NCBI GenBank assembly: GCA_019155205.2
Contig: JAHNZQ020003146.1
Location: 1,547,274-1,589,865 of the forward strand
From: Gracilaria vermiculophylla
Taxonomy: Eukaryota; Rhodophyta; Florideophyceae; Gracilariales; Gracilariaceae
Reading direction: 5' to 3'
DNA length: 42,592 nucleotides
Shown: piece by piece, positions 39,918-42,592 of the stretch
Layout: each line of letters starts with the position of its first letter
How positions within the stretch are numbered: position 1 is the stretch's first letter
Notes under the pieces: generated by a model
The model's input: only the letters and a program-made list of their open reading frames with translations
Databases searched by the model: none
What the model was told of the DNA's origin: nothing
Translations under genes and position numbers: made by a program

Positions 39918-41230
39918 ATGCTAGCCTTTGCAGCCGGTCCGTTGCCTTCCGCGTCGCCGCGGCTTACATTTCACCCCCTGCGTCACTTTTGCTCCGAGCT
40001 CTTCGGACAGCGCCTCACCTGGCGCGCGCTCTCGCAATCCGTGACCGGGCTGTGCACGATGGCCGGCACCTTCACCAATCGCTTTCACAAAGAGCTACCT
40101 TTCATGCCGGGCCGCACAATTTTTCCACCGATCGAACCCTACTACAAGGACTACCTCCAAGTGTCCAAGACGCACAAAGTGTACTTCGAGCTGTCTGGCA
40201 ATCGAAACGGGGTGCCAATATGCTTTGTGCACGGCGGACCTGGCGGCGGTACCGTTCCCGCGCACCGCGGGTTTTTTGACCCGAGAGGTAAGATATCCAC
40301 CCTTTGGCGCCTTGTCTATCGGTGCCACCCTTGCCCTGCTTCCGGCGGTGCGGTGGCCCGACGCAGCGCTATAAATCTGATTTTAATTCCCGTCGTGATG
40401 AATTCATAGTTTACAAGATTGTGCTCTTTGATCAAAGAGGGTGTGGAAAGTCGCAGCCCTTTGCTTGTCTCGAGGAGAACACGACGTGGGACCTGGTGCA
40501 AGACATGGAGCGCGTGCGGGAGGCCGCGGGAATAGACCGCTGGGTACTGTTTGGCGGCAGCTGGGGGTCGACGTTGGCGATTGCGTACGCGCAAGAGCAT
40601 CCGCATCGAGTTTTGGGAATGATTCTTCGCGGCATATTCCTGTCGCGCAAGCAGGAGTTGGACTGGCTGTACGGGCCAACAGGGGCTGCAATGCTGTATC
40701 CCGAGGCGTACGATGACTTCTTAGCCGGCCTGCCACGGCACATGAGAGACGCCGGGGACATCATAGACACGTTTTACGCCATCCTGAGTCAAGAAGAAAA
40801 CAGCGAGGAACGCCGCATTGCTGCCAACGCATGGAGCAATTGGGAACGAACTCTTTCCAGCTTCCAGCGTCAAGAATCTCCAGATGATTCTGATAACGAC
40901 TATAGCGACGATGAGAATCTGGCTTTTGCCCGTCTTGAAGCGCACTACTTTGTCAACAAGAGCTTTTTATCTGAAGATGATTACTTGTTGAAAGAGTCGC
41001 AGATGAAGAAGATTAGATACATCAAAACACACATCGTGCAAGGGCGGTGGGATGTTGTCTGTCCTCGAAAAAGCGCATATGACCTTGCTCGTATGTTTGA
41101 TCCCAGATGCGTCGAAGTTGTTATTGTAGATAGCGCTGGTCACTCGACATTTGAGCCGGGAATCGAAGAGGCCCTACTCGAAGCCGCAGACTCCTTCGGA
41201 AAGGAATTTGGGTCGCATGGGAAAAGATGA
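39918..41230 (+). CDS. Proline iminopeptidase (two exons)
   Basis: Exons 39918-40287 and 40410-41230 give 396 residues. The enzyme (peptidase family S33, alpha/beta hydrolase) releases N-terminal proline from peptides. Domain order: EPYYKDYLQVS, VHGGPGGGT oxyanion loop (near 104-112), FFDPR, then YKIVLFDQRGCGKSQP and LEENTTWDLVQDMERVRE; nucleophile GGSWGS with S174; Asp in QGRWDVVCP D338; His in GHSTFEPG H368. An N-terminal extension of about 48 residues, Arg-, Ser- and Pro-rich with almost no acid residues, looks like a plastid or mitochondrial transit peptide; a second ATG (MAGTF) follows. An acidic insert DDSDNDYSDDENL near 275-287 is longer than in bacteria. Splicing joins FFDPR to VYKIVLF and removes a 122-nt intron. 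Confidence 0.92.
40288..40409 (+). other. Intron of proline iminopeptidase gene
   Basis: This 122-nt GT-AG intron has donor G|GTAAGA and acceptor TTCATAG, with a weaker branch-like TCTGAT at 40376-40381. It is in phase 1, within a Val codon. Excision restores the FDPR-V-YKIVLFDQRGC core shared by all family members. Confidence 0.88.
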
Positions 41231-41601
41231 ACCTCACGTTTATAGCTTTGTTGGGACAGCACCGGCAGAAGAAGTGATTTTTCTTGAACAAGTATTTGTA
41301 GGTCTTCGAATTCCACCTTGAAGCACCGATTGGGAGGCAAAATTAGGCCGACATGAGGTGACAATTCTAGAATGTTGATGAGGTTTGGGAACTGCTGCGC
41401 TCGATTCCAAAGTGCCGTGCAGGTAGAACCAGTCGCAGAAACCGAAAAAGTAACCCAATACTTGTTTTGTTTATGTCTTAGACTAGGAAGACGACGCGTG
41501 GGAGGACACTGCAGTTTGATCCCCCAGTGTGTTTCAGGCTCATGTGCAACAAGTCGTGGATATGCTTCAGTAAACCATGTCGCACGAATACTGTTCATAT
41601 A
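41231..41601. other. 3' flank of proline iminopeptidase gene
   Basis: About 370 bp without a supported gene; it falls from genic composition toward the AT-rich transposon boundary at 41602. It ends with the TA that would be the target site of the Tc1/mariner element. Confidence 0.5.
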
Positions 41602-42592
41602 CAGTGCGTTTCAAAAACATATTATCCCTCAAAAGTGCGCCAAAACTGTACTGTAGACTACATTTTGCACATAGTCTAGGTAGAATCGTTTCAAAAAGAT
41701 ATGTACACCGTCTTCTTTATAATAAAAATGGCTCCACGCCCGCCACTTTTCAAGCATGAACAGCTTCAAATCGTTAATTTAAACGCCAAGAAACATTCCT
41801 ACAGTGCTATCGCTAAAACATTAAAGCGTTCTAGGGTCACAATTGCTACTTTTCTATAAAACCCGATTCTATAGTGCTTAAAATCATCTTCTGGACGCCC
41901 AGACAAGCTCAGACCAGTAGATAAGAGAGGTATTAAAAAGGGAGCTGTACAAAGTAAAAGTATCGTGCAAAACAATTAGAATTAATCTTAATCTCAACGT
42001 TTCTAAATCAAATATACGGAGGCAAATACACAGCACCAACTTATTAAAATATAAAAAAATGAACAACACTTTCTTTCTCCAAGACCATCACAAGCCCAAG
42101 AGGATTGTCAGTTGTGCTGGAAAAGCCTACTGGAGAAAAAAATGGGAAAATATTATTCTTACTGTTGCAAAAAAAGTTCAATTTGGACGGACCAGATTGC
42201 TATAAATTTTATTGGCACGATCTTGGTAAAGAATGTCATTAATTTTATACCAGGCATTCAGGTGGAGGCTCTGTAATGGGTTGGGAAGGCATTTCTAAAA
42301 AAGGCTTGACGGAAATTGCCTTCATTGAAACAAACATGAGTGCGTAAAAATATCAAGAAGTTCTATAAAGTTATTTTCTACCGCGTGGTTTATGTTTTCA
42401 TGAAGAAATTTTCTTTTTTCAACAGGATACTGCGCCTGTACACACTACATCTTTAATCAAAAATTGGCTACAGGAGTCTGAAGTATCTGTTCTAGAGTTA
42501 CCGGCGCGCGCACCAGATTTTAACCCAATTAAAAACGTTTGAAGACTGCTGGCGAGGATGGTTTATGCGCATGAAAGGCATTTATAGACAGC
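41602..42592 (+). mobile_element. Degenerate Tc1/mariner transposon, 3' end beyond window
   Basis: An AT-rich element begins TA|CAGTGCGTTTCAAAAA at 41602, the TA-CAGT start usual for Tc1-type elements. A second copy of CGTTTCAAAAA lies 80 bp inside, at 41687, giving an IR/DR-like end. Transposase remnants follow from ATG 41728: a helix-turn-helix region (SYSAIAKTLKRSRVTIATF), then, out of frame, SGRPDKLRP, LNVSKSNIRRQIHS, FNLDGPDCYKFYWHDL, RHSGGGSVMGWEG, QQDTAPVHT and PARAPDFNPIKNV, the DD34-type catalytic landmarks in order. The reading frame is broken by several stops (first TAA at 41857) and shifts, so the copy is inactive. The 3' inverted repeat lies outside the window. Confidence 0.9.
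41728..42592 (+). pseudogene. Tc1-family transposase pseudogene, truncated by window end
   Basis: Fragments of the DDE transposase appear in order across frames, ending near LLARMVYAHERH at the window edge. Around the first catalytic Asp the sequence reads TVA where active copies have TDE, with an adjacent frame change, so the first catalytic residue appears lost. The second Asp is kept in QQDTAPVHT. Stops interrupt at 41857, near 41979 and after NPIKNV. Confidence 0.85.

Overview
The window is eukaryotic nuclear DNA, most likely from a photosynthetic protist of the plant/red-algal lineage. The evidence is long, mostly intronless ORFs, short GT-AG introns in a few genes, and a plant-like set of families: a gamma-carbonic-anhydrase-like subunit and a short 21-kDa-type subunit of mitochondrial complex I, a GT14 glycosyltransferase, a CIPK/SnRK3-like kinase, a Cnx1E/MoeA molybdenum insertase and an SLC35/TPT transporter. 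A unicellular red alga is my best guess, but this is an inference from gene content and compactness.

Layout. 1-4.6 kb is a very GC-rich domain of C-homopolymers and GCC/CGCCCG repeats. It holds a PAP2-type phosphatase (669-1799) and a bubblegum-type acyl-CoA synthetase (2689-4572), and a near-identical block of about 150 bp lies upstream of each gene. 4.6-34.6 kb has ordinary composition: a multi-pass membrane protein (4757-5476, -), a GT14 enzyme (8423-9646, +), a Ser/Thr kinase (10074-11918, -), a small membrane protein (12745-13308, -), a C69 dipeptidase with a C-terminal membrane anchor (14110-16116, -), the complex I gamma-CAL subunit (17107-17844, +), a TMEM198/DUF4203 protein (18528-19520, +), the rRNA-processing factor Fcf2 (19665-20273, -), the complex I 21-kDa subunit (two exons, 20854-21276, +), the giant traffic protein DOP1/Dopey (two exons, 21367-27480, -), a RING-CH E3 ligase (29349-30029, -) and MoeA/gephyrin E-domain (two exons, 31344-32696, +). 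34.6-39.3 kb is a second GC-rich island: a small basic protein with 23-residue STPR-like repeats (34646-35137, -), about 3 kb of minisatellites, and an SLC35/TPT transporter (38194-39255, +). A proline iminopeptidase (two exons, 39918-41230, +) follows. The last kilobase is an AT-rich, inactivated Tc1/mariner transposon that runs off the window.

How it fits together. There is no operon; neighbours are mixed in strand and unrelated in pathway (lipid activation, glycosylation, respiration, ribosome biogenesis, membrane traffic, molybdenum cofactor). Several pairs are tightly convergent (for example the 21-kDa subunit and DOP1, 90 bp apart). Four introns (87-122 nt) can be placed from protein-family continuity, and three of them share an ACTGAC branch-point-like hexamer. 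The most unusual features are the duplicated 5' leader, the GC islands whose edge crosses a gene, the in-frame 87-nt intron in the MoeA gene, the tandemly duplicated TATA-containing block near 37.1 kb, and the STPR-like protein. I did not find a convincing wholly new multi-gene system.
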